Shown here: positions 9,125 through 16,273 of the stretch, in pieces | How positions within the stretch are numbered: position 1 is the stretch's first letter | How the letters are laid out: every line of letters begins with the position of its first letter | Assembly (NCBI GenBank): GCA_003222195.1 | Contig: QHVB01000030.1 | Span: forward strand, 186,001-250,000 | Length of the DNA: 64,000 nt | Reading direction: 5' to 3' | Source: Gemmatimonadota bacterium | GTDB lineage: Bacteria > Gemmatimonadota > Gemmatimonadetes > Gemmatimonadales > GWC2-71-9 | Program-made: the position numbers and the translations under genes | Notes under the pieces: model-generated | The model's input: only the letters and a program-made list of their open reading frames with translations | The model's database searches: none | What the model was told of the DNA's origin: nothing

Positions 9125-9958
9125 TTAGATCGCTACTTGAACAACGCGATCCTTCCCTGACTTCTTCGCGTCGTACATGGCCTGGTCTGCCCGTCTCAGC
9201 AAATCGTCGGTGCTGGCATCCGTCGCGGTACAAGAAACCACGCCGATGCTGGCGGTAACGTTGGGCGTCCCCTTGAACACCGTGCGGAGTCCGGAGATCA
9301 GCCGTTTCGCCGCGGCGTTTGCCAGCTGGGCGTCGGTCTCGGGCATGAGCACCGCGAACTCGTCGCCCCCGAGCCTGCCGACGACGTCCGCATGACGGAC
9401 CGACGAACGCATCGCGTCGGCCACGAGCCGCAGCACGGCATCCCCCGTCTGATGGCCGTGGGTGTCGTTGATGACCTTGAAGTTATCGAGATCCATGTAG
9501 ATCAGCGCGAGGGGACGCGGATAGCGACGGTTGCGGTCGAGCTCCTGGCTCAGCCGATCGGCAAACGCCCGGGCGTTCAACACATTCGTGAGCGGATCCT
9601 GAGTCACCAGGCGCGCGAGCTGTGCCTGGCTGCGCCGCAATGACTGGAGACCGGCCATCGCGACACCGAGGACGGCGAGATAGGCCAGCCCGTTCAGGAT
9701 CCGCCACAACGTCGGCGTATCGGTCGGCATCTGGATCCAGGCGATGGCTTCCCGAAAGACTGTGGTGGCCACGGCGAAGACGATCCCCCACGCCAATCCC
9801 TCGGTCCACGTCACGAGCAAGACCGGGATCGTATACAGGATCCCGAACCTGGCCGTGGACGGGGTCAGCGCGTTGGCCCAGTAGACGAGCAGCGTGAGGA
9901 GCACATAGCCGGCCAGGCGCAACGCCTGCCGCACCGCGGGTGACGCGAGGGCGGGCAT
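9125..9958 (-). CDS. Membrane-bound diguanylate cyclase (GGDEF)
   Basis: This enzyme would make cyclic-di-GMP from two GTP. About four transmembrane helices occupy residues 10-105. The GGDEF domain follows with DPLTNVLNARAF, MDLDNFKVINDTHGHQTGD and the intact active site RLGGDEFAVLMPET. The inhibitory I-site RHAD lies five residues before GGDEF, so product feedback is likely. No separate sensory domain is seen, so the membrane part probably receives the signal. The start overlaps the moeA stop by 1 bp; co-transcription with cofactor genes may be positional only. Total length is 277 residues. Confidence 0.95.
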   Translation of the reverse strand: MPALASPAVRQALRLAGYVLLTLLVYWANALTPSTARFGILYTIPVLLVTWTEGLAWGIVFAVATTVFREAIAWIQMPTDTPTLWRILNGLAYLAVLGVAMAGLQSLRRSQAQLARLVTQDPLTNVLNARAFADRLSQELDRNRRYPRPLALIYMDLDNFKVINDTHGHQTGDAVLRLVADAMRSSVRHADVVGRLGGDEFAVLMPETDAQLANAAAKRLISGLRTVFKGTPNVTASIGVVSCTATDASTDDLLRRADQAMYDAKKSGKDRVVQVAI

Positions 9959-11181
9959 CAGTACGGAGGCTCCGCGACGTGCCGCGGATCGTCCAGGATC
10001 AACGCCTGGAGCTCGGTCCCCACGAACACCGAGGATATCTCGGCCGGGACGATCAGCAGAGCGTTCGCGCGCGCCATGCTGGTGAGAATGCCAGAGCCCT
10101 GCGGCCCTGTCAAACGCGCTCCCCCTTCCTCTACTATTGCGCGCAAGAAGTGACGCAGTTTGGGACCGAGCGCGATGGGCTCACGTACGGTTACCGGCAC
10201 CGTCCTCCGAAACGGCAACGCGTGCCCCTGGAGACGCCGAATCGCAGGCCGTACGAATAGCTCGAACGTCACCATGGTGCTGACCGGGTTTCCCGGCAGC
10301 CCAATCCATGGGATCCCGTTCATCAGCCCGAATCCGACGGGCGCGCCCGGCCGCATCGCGATCCGCCACAGTTTCAGCTCGCCACCCGACTCGGTGAGCA
10401 CGTCGCGCACGAGATCGTGCTCACCGACGCTGACGCCGGCGGTGGTCACCAGCAGGTCGGCGTTCGCCGCGCCGCGCAGGTGCTCGCGCAGGCTTTCCTT
10501 CGTGTCGCGCGCGACGCCGAGATCGAGCGGCACGGCGCCCGCACGCCGGATCAGCGCGTCGAGCGTGTAGGAGTTGGAGGTCGCGATCTTCCGGCCGGCG
10601 AGGATCTCTTCGCGCCGGTCGAGGTCGACGATCTCATCGCCCGACCCCATGAACGCCACACGCGGCGCTCGATGCACGAGCGGCCGGTCGCAGGCGATCG
10701 AGGCGAGCACGCCCAGCTGCGAGGGCCCCAGCTCCGTACCAGCCGCGAGCACGACGGTCCCCTTACGAATGTCTTCACCGCGGCGCCGGACGTTTTTCCT
10801 CGCGTCCCGAGCGTTGCGGATCCTGACTTTGCCGTTCGCGGGCTGATCGGTGTCTTCCTGGCGGATCACCGTATCGGCGCCCTGCGGCAGCGGTGCGCCG
10901 GTAAAGATGCGCGTCGCCTGCGCCTGGCCGATGGGTTTGCTCGGAAACTGACCGGCGGGAACGGTTTCGACGACGGCGAGCTCCGTTTCACCATTCTCGC
11001 GCAGGTCTTCGCTGCGCACCGCGTAGCCGTCCATGGCCGAGTTGTCCCACGGCGGCAGGTCGATCGGACTCACCACGTCCTCGGCGAGCACCGCATCGAG
11101 CGCCTCGCGCAAGGGCCGGCGTTCGGCGGCAAGGGGCCGGACATGGCTGATCATCAACCGCGCGGCTTCGGCAGGCGTCAT
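9958..11181 (-). CDS. moeA: Molybdopterin molybdenumtransferase MoeA
   Basis: MoeA inserts molybdate (or tungstate) into adenylated molybdopterin, the last common step of cofactor synthesis. The 407-residue protein has the four-domain MoeA layout: DLPPWDNSAMDGYAVRSEDL, IFTGAPLPQGADTVIRQED, TTAGVSVGEHDLVRDVL, GLPGNPVSTMVTFELFVRP and a C-terminal SGILTSMARANALLIVP beta domain. The ATG at 11181 overlaps the mobB stop (ATGA) and gives the normal N-terminus MTPAEAARLM; a longer frame beginning at 11235 would only add mobB antisense-like residues. The next minus-strand gene is a cyclase. Confidence 0.96.
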   Translation of the reverse strand: MTPAEAARLMISHVRPLAAERRPLREALDAVLAEDVVSPIDLPPWDNSAMDGYAVRSEDLRENGETELAVVETVPAGQFPSKPIGQAQATRIFTGAPLPQGADTVIRQEDTDQPANGKVRIRNARDARKNVRRRGEDIRKGTVVLAAGTELGPSQLGVLASIACDRPLVHRAPRVAFMGSGDEIVDLDRREEILAGRKIATSNSYTLDALIRRAGAVPLDLGVARDTKESLREHLRGAANADLLVTTAGVSVGEHDLVRDVLTESGGELKLWRIAMRPGAPVGFGLMNGIPWIGLPGNPVSTMVTFELFVRPAIRRLQGHALPFRRTVPVTVREPIALGPKLRHFLRAIVEEGGARLTGPQGSGILTSMARANALLIVPAEISSVFVGTELQALILDDPRHVAEPPY

Positions 11182-11696
11182 GGAGGCAGGATCTTGGCGC
11201 GGTCCCACGCGAGATTGGCGATCGTCACGAGCCACGCGGTGTCGCTGAAGCGAAAGACGGGGAAGGGGGCGCGCAGCTGGCTATCGTCCGTGACCATGGC
11301 GACCCAGTCGGCAGCATCATGCACCGCGGGATCGAATACCGGCTTGGGACCCGCGATCTTGCGATAGACTTCGATCTTCGGCAGCGGCGCGCGCTTGAAG
11401 CCTTCCACCAGCACGATGTCAGCCTCGCCGAGATAACGCCGCGCGAGTGTGATGGGATCGGATTCGTGCTCCGTGCGCTCGAACAGCACCCGCTGCCCCG
11501 GTGACTCCATCAGCACGCGTTCCGCGTTTCCCTCGTGCCAGTGGCGCCAGGTGTCCTTGCCCTTCTGGTCCATGTCGGCGGGATGGGAGCCGTGCTTGAT
11601 CGTCATCACGCGGAACTTGCGGCGCACGAGCTCCGCCGCGAGCGCGACGAGGAACGTCGTCTTGCCCGCGTTCTTGAGTCCGATGATGGAGATCAT
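11178..11696 (-). CDS. mobB: Molybdopterin-guanine dinucleotide biosynthesis adaptor MobB
   Basis: MobB is a GTP-binding adaptor for the MobA reaction that forms the guanine dinucleotide form of the cofactor. The chosen ATG at 11696 gives MISIIGLKNAGKTTFLVALA, a Walker A loop at the very N-terminus as expected. It is followed by VMTIKHGSHPADMDQKGKD and a DIVLVEGFKRAPLPKIEVYR segment, both family hallmarks. The 172-residue length is normal. Starts and stops overlap by 4 bp with both mobA upstream and moeA downstream, so mobA-mobB-moeA form one coupled block. The presence of MobAB means bis-MGD enzymes are expected in this genome. Confidence 0.95.
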   Translation of the reverse strand: MISIIGLKNAGKTTFLVALAAELVRRKFRVMTIKHGSHPADMDQKGKDTWRHWHEGNAERVLMESPGQRVLFERTEHESDPITLARRYLGEADIVLVEGFKRAPLPKIEVYRKIAGPKPVFDPAVHDAADWVAMVTDDSQLRAPFPVFRFSDTAWLVTIANLAWDRAKILPP

Positions 11697-12301
11697 CCGC
11701 GTCGCCGCCACAGCGCCTCCGCCCGCTCCAGATCCGCTGGCGTATTCACGTTGAAGAACAGCTCGTCGGGATCGCCCCCACCCACCTTCCGGACCTCGGC
11801 GAGGGGGAGGATACCGACCCGCACGTCGGCATGGAAGGAGATCGCTCGCAACTCGCCCCTGTCGAGCCGGCTGGCGATGGCGGGGCCGCACGCCGGCCCG
11901 TACACCGCGCACAGCGGCTCCAGCCCGCGCCGGCCGGAGCTCTCAGGAAGAAACGCGTCATAGTCGCCCGCTGCTGCGCCTTCGACCAGCGCCCGTAACA
12001 ACGGCTCGGGCACGAACGGCATGTCCCACGCGAGGCAGAGCACCGGCCTCCCCCCCGCCCCCCCCGCGGTCACCGCTGTGTAGATGCCGCCGAGGCTGCC
12101 GAAACCGGGGCGCGTGTCGGGAATCGTTTGCACGTCGGGGCGCCAGGTGGCCGCGTCGGGAGCGTTAGCGACCAGAAGCGGGAGCGCACCGGTCACGGCG
12201 TGCAAGCTTTCAACCACGCGATCCAGGATCCGCCGCCCGCCCACCGTGAGGAGGCCTTTGGGGACACCGCCGTAGCGGCTGGCGGCGCCTCCAGCCAACA
12301 C
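11693..12301 (-). CDS. mobA: Molybdenum cofactor guanylyltransferase MobA
   Basis: MobA transfers GMP from GTP to molybdopterin. The 202-residue frame has the nucleotidyltransferase signature LAGGAASRYGGVPKGLL with the essential lysine, then LCLAWDMPFVPEPLL and FNVNTPADLERAE near the C-terminus. The first canonical start, GTG at 12301, lies one codon before LAGG. The open frame upstream encodes IRGVV, the usual first beta strand, beginning immediately after the neighbour's stop codon but without ATG, GTG or TTG. Translation may therefore use a rare start such as ATC at 12313, or the first strand is shortened. The stop overlaps mobB. Confidence 0.93.
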   Translation of the reverse strand: MLAGGAASRYGGVPKGLLTVGGRRILDRVVESLHAVTGALPLLVANAPDAATWRPDVQTIPDTRPGFGSLGGIYTAVTAGGAGGRPVLCLAWDMPFVPEPLLRALVEGAAAGDYDAFLPESSGRRGLEPLCAVYGPACGPAIASRLDRGELRAISFHADVRVGILPLAEVRKVGGGDPDELFFNVNTPADLERAEALWRRRG

Positions 12302-12314
12302 GACGCCGCGGATG

Positions 12315-12737
12315 TCAGGCCTCGAGGTGGCGATGTTCGATGGCGAGGCAGTGGTCCATCACAAACGGGATTCCGGCCTTGGCCGCGCGCGCCTGGGCGG
12401 TTACGTCGACGACTCCCTGCTGCAGCCAGATCAGCTGCGGTGCGGGCCGCAACGCAATCGCTTCGTCGACGACGGCGCCCGCGAGCTCACTGCGTCGAAA
12501 GACATCCACGATATCGATCGCGTGCTCGCGTGCTGCATCGCTGAGTGTCCGGTAGCTCTTTTCGCCCAGAATCGCGTCGTGCCCGGGATTCACCGGGACA
12601 ATCGTGTAGCCCGATCGCTGGAGATAGCGGGCGACCGAGTTGCTCGGCCGCATCGGGTTGGGCGACAGTCCCACGACGGCGATCGTGCGGGCCCGCTGCA
12701 GCAGGCCGCGGAGCTCCTCTTGTTCGGAAGGGGTCAC
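12315..12737 (-). CDS. CoA-binding protein (YccU-like)
   Basis: This 140-residue protein is a stand-alone CoA-binding (Rossmann) domain of the YccU type. Family segments are TIAVVGLSPNPMRPSNSVARY with the glycine-containing loop, YTIVPVNPG, DIVDVFRRSE and LIWLQQGVV; the tail FVMDHCLAIEHRHL is also typical. Homologues bind CoA derivatives but have no established reaction. It overlaps fdhD by 4 bp and sits inside the molybdenum cofactor operon, which is the only hint of its role. Confidence 0.93.
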   Translation of the reverse strand: MTPSEQEELRGLLQRARTIAVVGLSPNPMRPSNSVARYLQRSGYTIVPVNPGHDAILGEKSYRTLSDAAREHAIDIVDVFRRSELAGAVVDEAIALRPAPQLIWLQQGVVDVTAQARAAKAGIPFVMDHCLAIEHRHLEA

Positions 12738-13456
12738 GCGTCGCGCTTGTGCACGTGCGGCGTCCCGCTCACCGCGCGACCGACCAGCACCATTCCCGAG
12801 CGATCGGCGATCGTCACCGCAAGCGTCGAGGGAACGCTCGGCGTCGCCACCCAGGCGACTCCCGCGCGTGCCGCTTTGAACGCCAGCTCGGCGGAAATGC
12901 GGCCGGTGACGAGTAGCCCGCGACCGGTGATCGGAGTCCGCGCGAGCACCGCGCCGCCGATCACCTTGTCGACCGCGTTGTGCCTGCCGATGTCTTCGGC
13001 ATGAAACAGCAGGGTCGCGCCGTCGGTCAGCGCGGCGGCATGAATGCCACCCGTCTCGTTGTAGCGCGCTCCCGCCGCAAACAGTTGCTTGAACAACGCG
13101 CGCAACGTTTCGGCAGCCGGCGGTTCACCGCGCAGCGGCGCGGACCGGCTCATCGTCTCGGGGTCGGCGAGCATGGTGGCGACCGCACCGCATCCCGAGG
13201 CGAGCACCCGCTTGCGATTCTCCCCCTTCACCTGGGCCAACCGCTCGGGTTTCACGTCCGCCCAGAAGCCGAGGTCGGGGGCGCAGGGACGGAGCTGCAC
13301 GAGGTCGTCAAGCGACGCGATATAGCCCTCGCCGTGCAGCCAACCCACAGCCAGCTCCTCGAGCTGATCGGGCGTGCACATCCATGTGACGGCGGGCTCG
13401 CCGTTCACTTCCAGCCAGACGGGCCACTCCTCGACCACGGCCGAGTCGGCCCGCAT
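12734..13456 (-). CDS. fdhD: Formate dehydrogenase accessory sulfurtransferase FdhD, single-cysteine variant
   Basis: FdhD carries sulfur from a cysteine desulfurase to the molybdenum/tungsten bis-MGD cofactor, a step needed for active formate dehydrogenases. The 240-residue protein has the family core: PDQLEELAVGWLHGEGYI, a cysteine loop near residue 89, and FHAEDIGRHNAVDKVIGGA, followed by TGRISAELAFKAARAG. The conserved CxxC loop reads SGCGAVA: the first cysteine is present but the second is valine. In E. coli FdhD the CxxC pair has been tied to sulfur transfer, so this copy may work with one cysteine or act as chaperone only. It overlaps the CoA-binding gene by 4 bp. Confidence 0.92.
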   Translation of the reverse strand: MRADSAVVEEWPVWLEVNGEPAVTWMCTPDQLEELAVGWLHGEGYIASLDDLVQLRPCAPDLGFWADVKPERLAQVKGENRKRVLASGCGAVATMLADPETMSRSAPLRGEPPAAETLRALFKQLFAAGARYNETGGIHAAALTDGATLLFHAEDIGRHNAVDKVIGGAVLARTPITGRGLLVTGRISAELAFKAARAGVAWVATPSVPSTLAVTIADRSGMVLVGRAVSGTPHVHKRDA

Positions 13457-13478
13457 GCGCCCAGAACGATCGCCGGGT

Positions 13479-13859
13479 TTACGATTCGCCGCGGTATTCG
13501 GAGTAGAGATGGGGACTCTCCTCGATCCGGACGGAATGGAGTGACACGCCGGCCGGCAGCTCGCCGGCGATGCGTTCCCAGACGAACATGGCCAGTGCCT
13601 CGCCCGTCGCGACCCGCGGAGCGAGGTCCTGGTTGATGTGCCGGCCGTCGAAACGCGCCACGACTTCGCGCTGCAGCAGCGCCTTGAGCGCCGGGAGGCT
13701 CATGACACCACCGCGCGTGGGATCGAACACGCCCTTTACCGTCACGGAACAGCGATAGCGATGGCTGTGATCGTCGGTCGCGCCGGAGAATTCCGGCGTG
13801 TCAGGAAACCGATGGGTCGCCGTGAACTCGACGACCCGCGTGAGATACGCTTTCGGCAT
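13479..13859 (-). CDS. 6-pyruvoyl-tetrahydropterin synthase/QueD-like protein lacking catalytic cysteine
   Basis: This 126-residue protein has the T-fold of the PTPS/QueD family. The three zinc histidines fall at the usual positions 16 (ATHRF), 31 and 33 (HSHRY). A late FDGRHINQDLAP and SVRIEESP supply the other family segments. The active-site cysteine that normally sits a few residues before the HxH (position 27) is alanine. It may therefore be a sepiapterin- or carboxypterin-type variant, a folate-bypass (PTPS-III-like) enzyme, or inactive. Its neighbours belong to pterin-based molybdenum cofactor biology, which fits a pterin substrate. It is 3 bp from the ABC ATPase gene. Confidence 0.88.
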   Translation of the reverse strand: MPKAYLTRVVEFTATHRFPDTPEFSGATDDHSHRYRCSVTVKGVFDPTRGGVMSLPALKALLQREVVARFDGRHINQDLAPRVATGEALAMFVWERIAGELPAGVSLHSVRIEESPHLYSEYRGES

Positions 13860-13862
13860 TCC

Positions 13863-14873
13863 CTAGAATACCTGGACGGCTGTGGCCTTGAAAGAGAAGA
13901 CGACGCTGACCCCTGGAGCGAGCGCCAGATCCCGCGCCGCTTCCGCGGTCACGGACGCCACGAGCTCGACCCCCCCGTCAGCGCCCATATCGGCCCGAAC
14001 GTGTACGCCCGCGCCGTGCCGCCCGATCGCCATGCCGGTCACGCGACCCTTGAACACATTCCGCGCGGACGACGCGAGCGGCTCGCGGCTGACGAAGATG
14101 TCGGTCGGTGGCACGGCGAGCACCGCCGCACCGGTGCGCTCGGTCATGACCGCGATCTCGATCCCCCCGACGCGCACGTTTTTCACGCCCTCCCCTGGGG
14201 GCAGGTCGACACGAAACAGGTTCTCGGGTGTCACGGGTGACAAGCGGCCATCGGCGAGCGCGCGGATATCGTCGGCCCAGCGATAGGCGTCTTCCAATTG
14301 ATGGGAGGCGACGCAGACGGTCACCGGCCGAGCGGCACGCTCGGCGGCCAGCGCGCGATACAGTGCGCCCGCCGCGGCGCTGTCGGCCGAGCTCGCCGGT
14401 TCGTCCAGCAGCAGCACGTCTGTGCGCAACGCGAGCGCGCGGGCGACCGCCACACGTTGCACCTCGCCGTCCGAGAGCTCGGCGCGGCGCCGGTCGAGCA
14501 GCGGGAGAAGCCCGAGCTGTTCCACCATATGGCCAATGATCCCTGTTACCGCGGTGCGCCCGATCCCCCGGAGCCGCAGGCCGTATTCCAGATTTTCACG
14601 GACTGTCCCGCGGAACAGCATCGGCCGCTGCTCGACGAGCGTGACCCGGCGCCGCAACGCGGCCGAGGCACGTCGCGGCACGGCAACGCCGTTGAGGAGG
14701 ATCTGCCCTTCGGTGGGAGTCTCGAGCAGCGCGAGCAGCCGCAGCAACGTGCTCTTGCCCGCGCCGTTGTGCCCCACGACCGCGACCACTGCGCCGCGGG
14801 GAACGGTGAACTGCTCGAGATCGAGCACCACGCGCTTCCCATAGCGGTGTCGTACGCCGCGCAGCTCAAGCAT
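13863..14873 (-). CDS. tupC: ABC transporter ATPase, tungstate/molybdate type
   Basis: This is an ATPase subunit of an oxyanion importer. The 336-residue protein has Walker A (VGHNGAGKSTLLRLL) at residues 34-48, Q-loop EQRPMLFRGTV, signature LSDGEVQRVAVARALAL, Walker B VLLLDEPASSAD and the switch histidine in VASHQ. After residue 235 it continues into a Mop/TOBE-like molybdate-binding domain (SSARNVFKGRVTGMAIG). The partner permease overlaps its start by 8 bp. Transport of tungstate or molybdate is inferred from the C-terminal domain, the TupB-type permease and the adjoining Moco genes. No periplasmic binding protein is encoded beside it. Confidence 0.9.
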   Translation of the reverse strand: MLELRGVRHRYGKRVVLDLEQFTVPRGAVVAVVGHNGAGKSTLLRLLALLETPTEGQILLNGVAVPRRASAALRRRVTLVEQRPMLFRGTVRENLEYGLRLRGIGRTAVTGIIGHMVEQLGLLPLLDRRRAELSDGEVQRVAVARALALRTDVLLLDEPASSADSAAAGALYRALAAERAARPVTVCVASHQLEDAYRWADDIRALADGRLSPVTPENLFRVDLPPGEGVKNVRVGGIEIAVMTERTGAAVLAVPPTDIFVSREPLASSARNVFKGRVTGMAIGRHGAGVHVRADMGADGGVELVASVTAEAARDLALAPGVSVVFSFKATAVQVF

Positions 14874-15561
14874 GGCCGCGTCCCTGGAGTACCTGTAACG
14901 CGATGTTAACGACCAGTGCCAGGACGATCAGGACGAGTCCCAAGGCGAGCGCCATGCCGAAGTCGCCCTGGGACGTGTAGAGCGCGACCGCGGTGGTGAG
15001 CGTGCGGGTCGAGCCGCGGATGTTGCCGCCGAGGATCATCGCCGCTCCGATTTCGGCGACGACCTGTCCGAAGGCCGCGGTGATGACGGCGGCGAGCGCA
15101 AAGCGCGCTTCGCGCGCGACAGTCCACGCCGTGCGCCACGGTCCCGCGCCCAGTGTCTCGGCCGTGCGGCGGACGCGCGGATCGACACTCTGAACCGCCG
15201 CGGCGGACAGGGCAGCGGCAATGGGGAGGGCGAGCAGCACGTCGCCCGCGACGATCGCCTCCCACGTGTACAGCCAGCCAAGGCCACCGAGCGGGCCGCG
15301 GCGCGACAAGATCCCGTACAGCAACAGTCCGACCACGACGGTCGGGAAGGCGAGCGCGGTATTGACCATCGTGAGTGCGGCGCGCCGGCCCCAGAAGCGG
15401 CGCGTGGCGAGGAAGTATCCGAGCGGCAGTCCGGCAGCGCAGGAGATCGCCGTCGCGACGATGGCTACTTTGAGAGTTACAGCCGCGATTCCGAAGACTT
15501 CGGAATCACCCGCGATCAGTAGCCCCCAGGCGCGCCGAAACCCCTCGGCTAGAAAGTCCAT
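14866..15561 (-). CDS. tupB: ABC transporter permease, TupB type
   Basis: This 231-residue membrane subunit has about five transmembrane helices. It has the binding-protein-dependent transport loop VRRTAETLGAGPWRTAWTVA followed by VVAEIGAAMILGGNIRGSTR, a segment typical of tungstate permeases of the TupB family. The pore would pair with the neighbouring ATPase. A substrate-binding TupA-like gene is missing here: the next gene upstream is an outer-membrane beta-barrel protein, overlapping by 13 bp. The specificity for tungstate rather than molybdate is an inference from the permease subfamily. Confidence 0.92.
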   Translation of the reverse strand: MDFLAEGFRRAWGLLIAGDSEVFGIAAVTLKVAIVATAISCAAGLPLGYFLATRRFWGRRAALTMVNTALAFPTVVVGLLLYGILSRRGPLGGLGWLYTWEAIVAGDVLLALPIAAALSAAAVQSVDPRVRRTAETLGAGPWRTAWTVAREARFALAAVITAAFGQVVAEIGAAMILGGNIRGSTRTLTTAVALYTSQGDFGMALALGLVLIVLALVVNIALQVLQGRGHA

Positions 15562-16235
15562 CCGATGCCGAGGCTGATCCAGGGATGCGTGGTCCAGTCA
15601 GTGAGGCGGTCGGTCAAGGGAACGACCCGCGAACCGTCCGGCGCCAACGGCGTATGGAACGCCACCGGATATTTGAGTCGCCAGAAGAGCGCCCGCAGAT
15701 CGCCAGTGACGGTCACGCGCCGGGCCGGATACCACCGCACGCCAGAAACAAACGCGATCGTGAACTTGGTGCCGAACCGGTAGCCACTGGTGTCGGCCGC
15801 AGCGTTCAACTCGGATATCAGGCCGAGGCCGGTGCCGACGAAGGGCGCGAGGCCCCGCCACGTTTTGCCGCCGGTGAGGCGGAGCTGCATGCCGATTTCC
15901 AACTGCAGCAAATCGGATTTCACCGGACCGCTCCGGCGTGACGCGGAATTCGAGTCGGCGTAGGGGTTGACGAGGAAGCGGTCGCCGCGCAGGTACGCGC
16001 CGGTGAACTGGAACTGTACGACCCGGCCCGCGGGAAGCTCGTAGCGCGCGCCATAGGTGAGCGCGTTGCTCGTGCCGACCCCGACGTTGCCGCGATCAGC
16101 CCCGAGATGGCCGACAAAGAACATCGGCCCGGGGTGCAGCGCGATATCGCGGTAGGGTGAGGTCGCGGGGTTGTGGCCGACCTGGGCGGAAAGGTTGACG
16201 GTTGGAATGTTGGAAAGAAACATCCCGAGAATCAT
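15549..16235 (-). CDS. Outer-membrane beta-barrel protein, unknown function
   Basis: The ATG at 16235 gives a signal peptide (MILGMFLSNIPTVNLSAQ) and a 228-residue product. An upstream ATG at 16274 would begin inside an 8-bp repeat array and overlap the gpmI stop, so it was not chosen. The mature part alternates polar and hydrophobic residues and has strands such as GARYELPAGRVVQFQFTGAY and LQLEIGMQLRLTGGKTW. It ends in an aromatic residue (SLGIGWTF), the usual signal for beta-barrel insertion. It resembles small 8-strand outer-membrane proteins but no named family is recognised. It overlaps the permease gene. Confidence 0.75.
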   Translation of the reverse strand: MILGMFLSNIPTVNLSAQVGHNPATSPYRDIALHPGPMFFVGHLGADRGNVGVGTSNALTYGARYELPAGRVVQFQFTGAYLRGDRFLVNPYADSNSASRRSGPVKSDLLQLEIGMQLRLTGGKTWRGLAPFVGTGLGLISELNAAADTSGYRFGTKFTIAFVSGVRWYPARRVTVTGDLRALFWRLKYPVAFHTPLAPDGSRVVPLTDRLTDWTTHPWISLGIGWTF

Positions 16236-16239
16236 CCAC

Positions 16240-16271
16240 CTTGCAACCTTGCAACCTTCCAACCTTCCAGT
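16240..16271. repeat. 8-bp tandem repeat (CTTGCAAC/CTTCCAAC), four units
   Basis: Four consecutive 8-bp units read CTTGCAAC, CTTGCAAC, CTTCCAAC and CTTCCAGT. They fill nearly the whole 38-bp space between the gpmI stop and the ATG of the outer-membrane protein. The same motif in opposite orientation occurs at 52675-52690, also between genes, so this is a dispersed intergenic repeat rather than chance. Confidence 0.7.
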
Positions 16272-16273
16272 CA

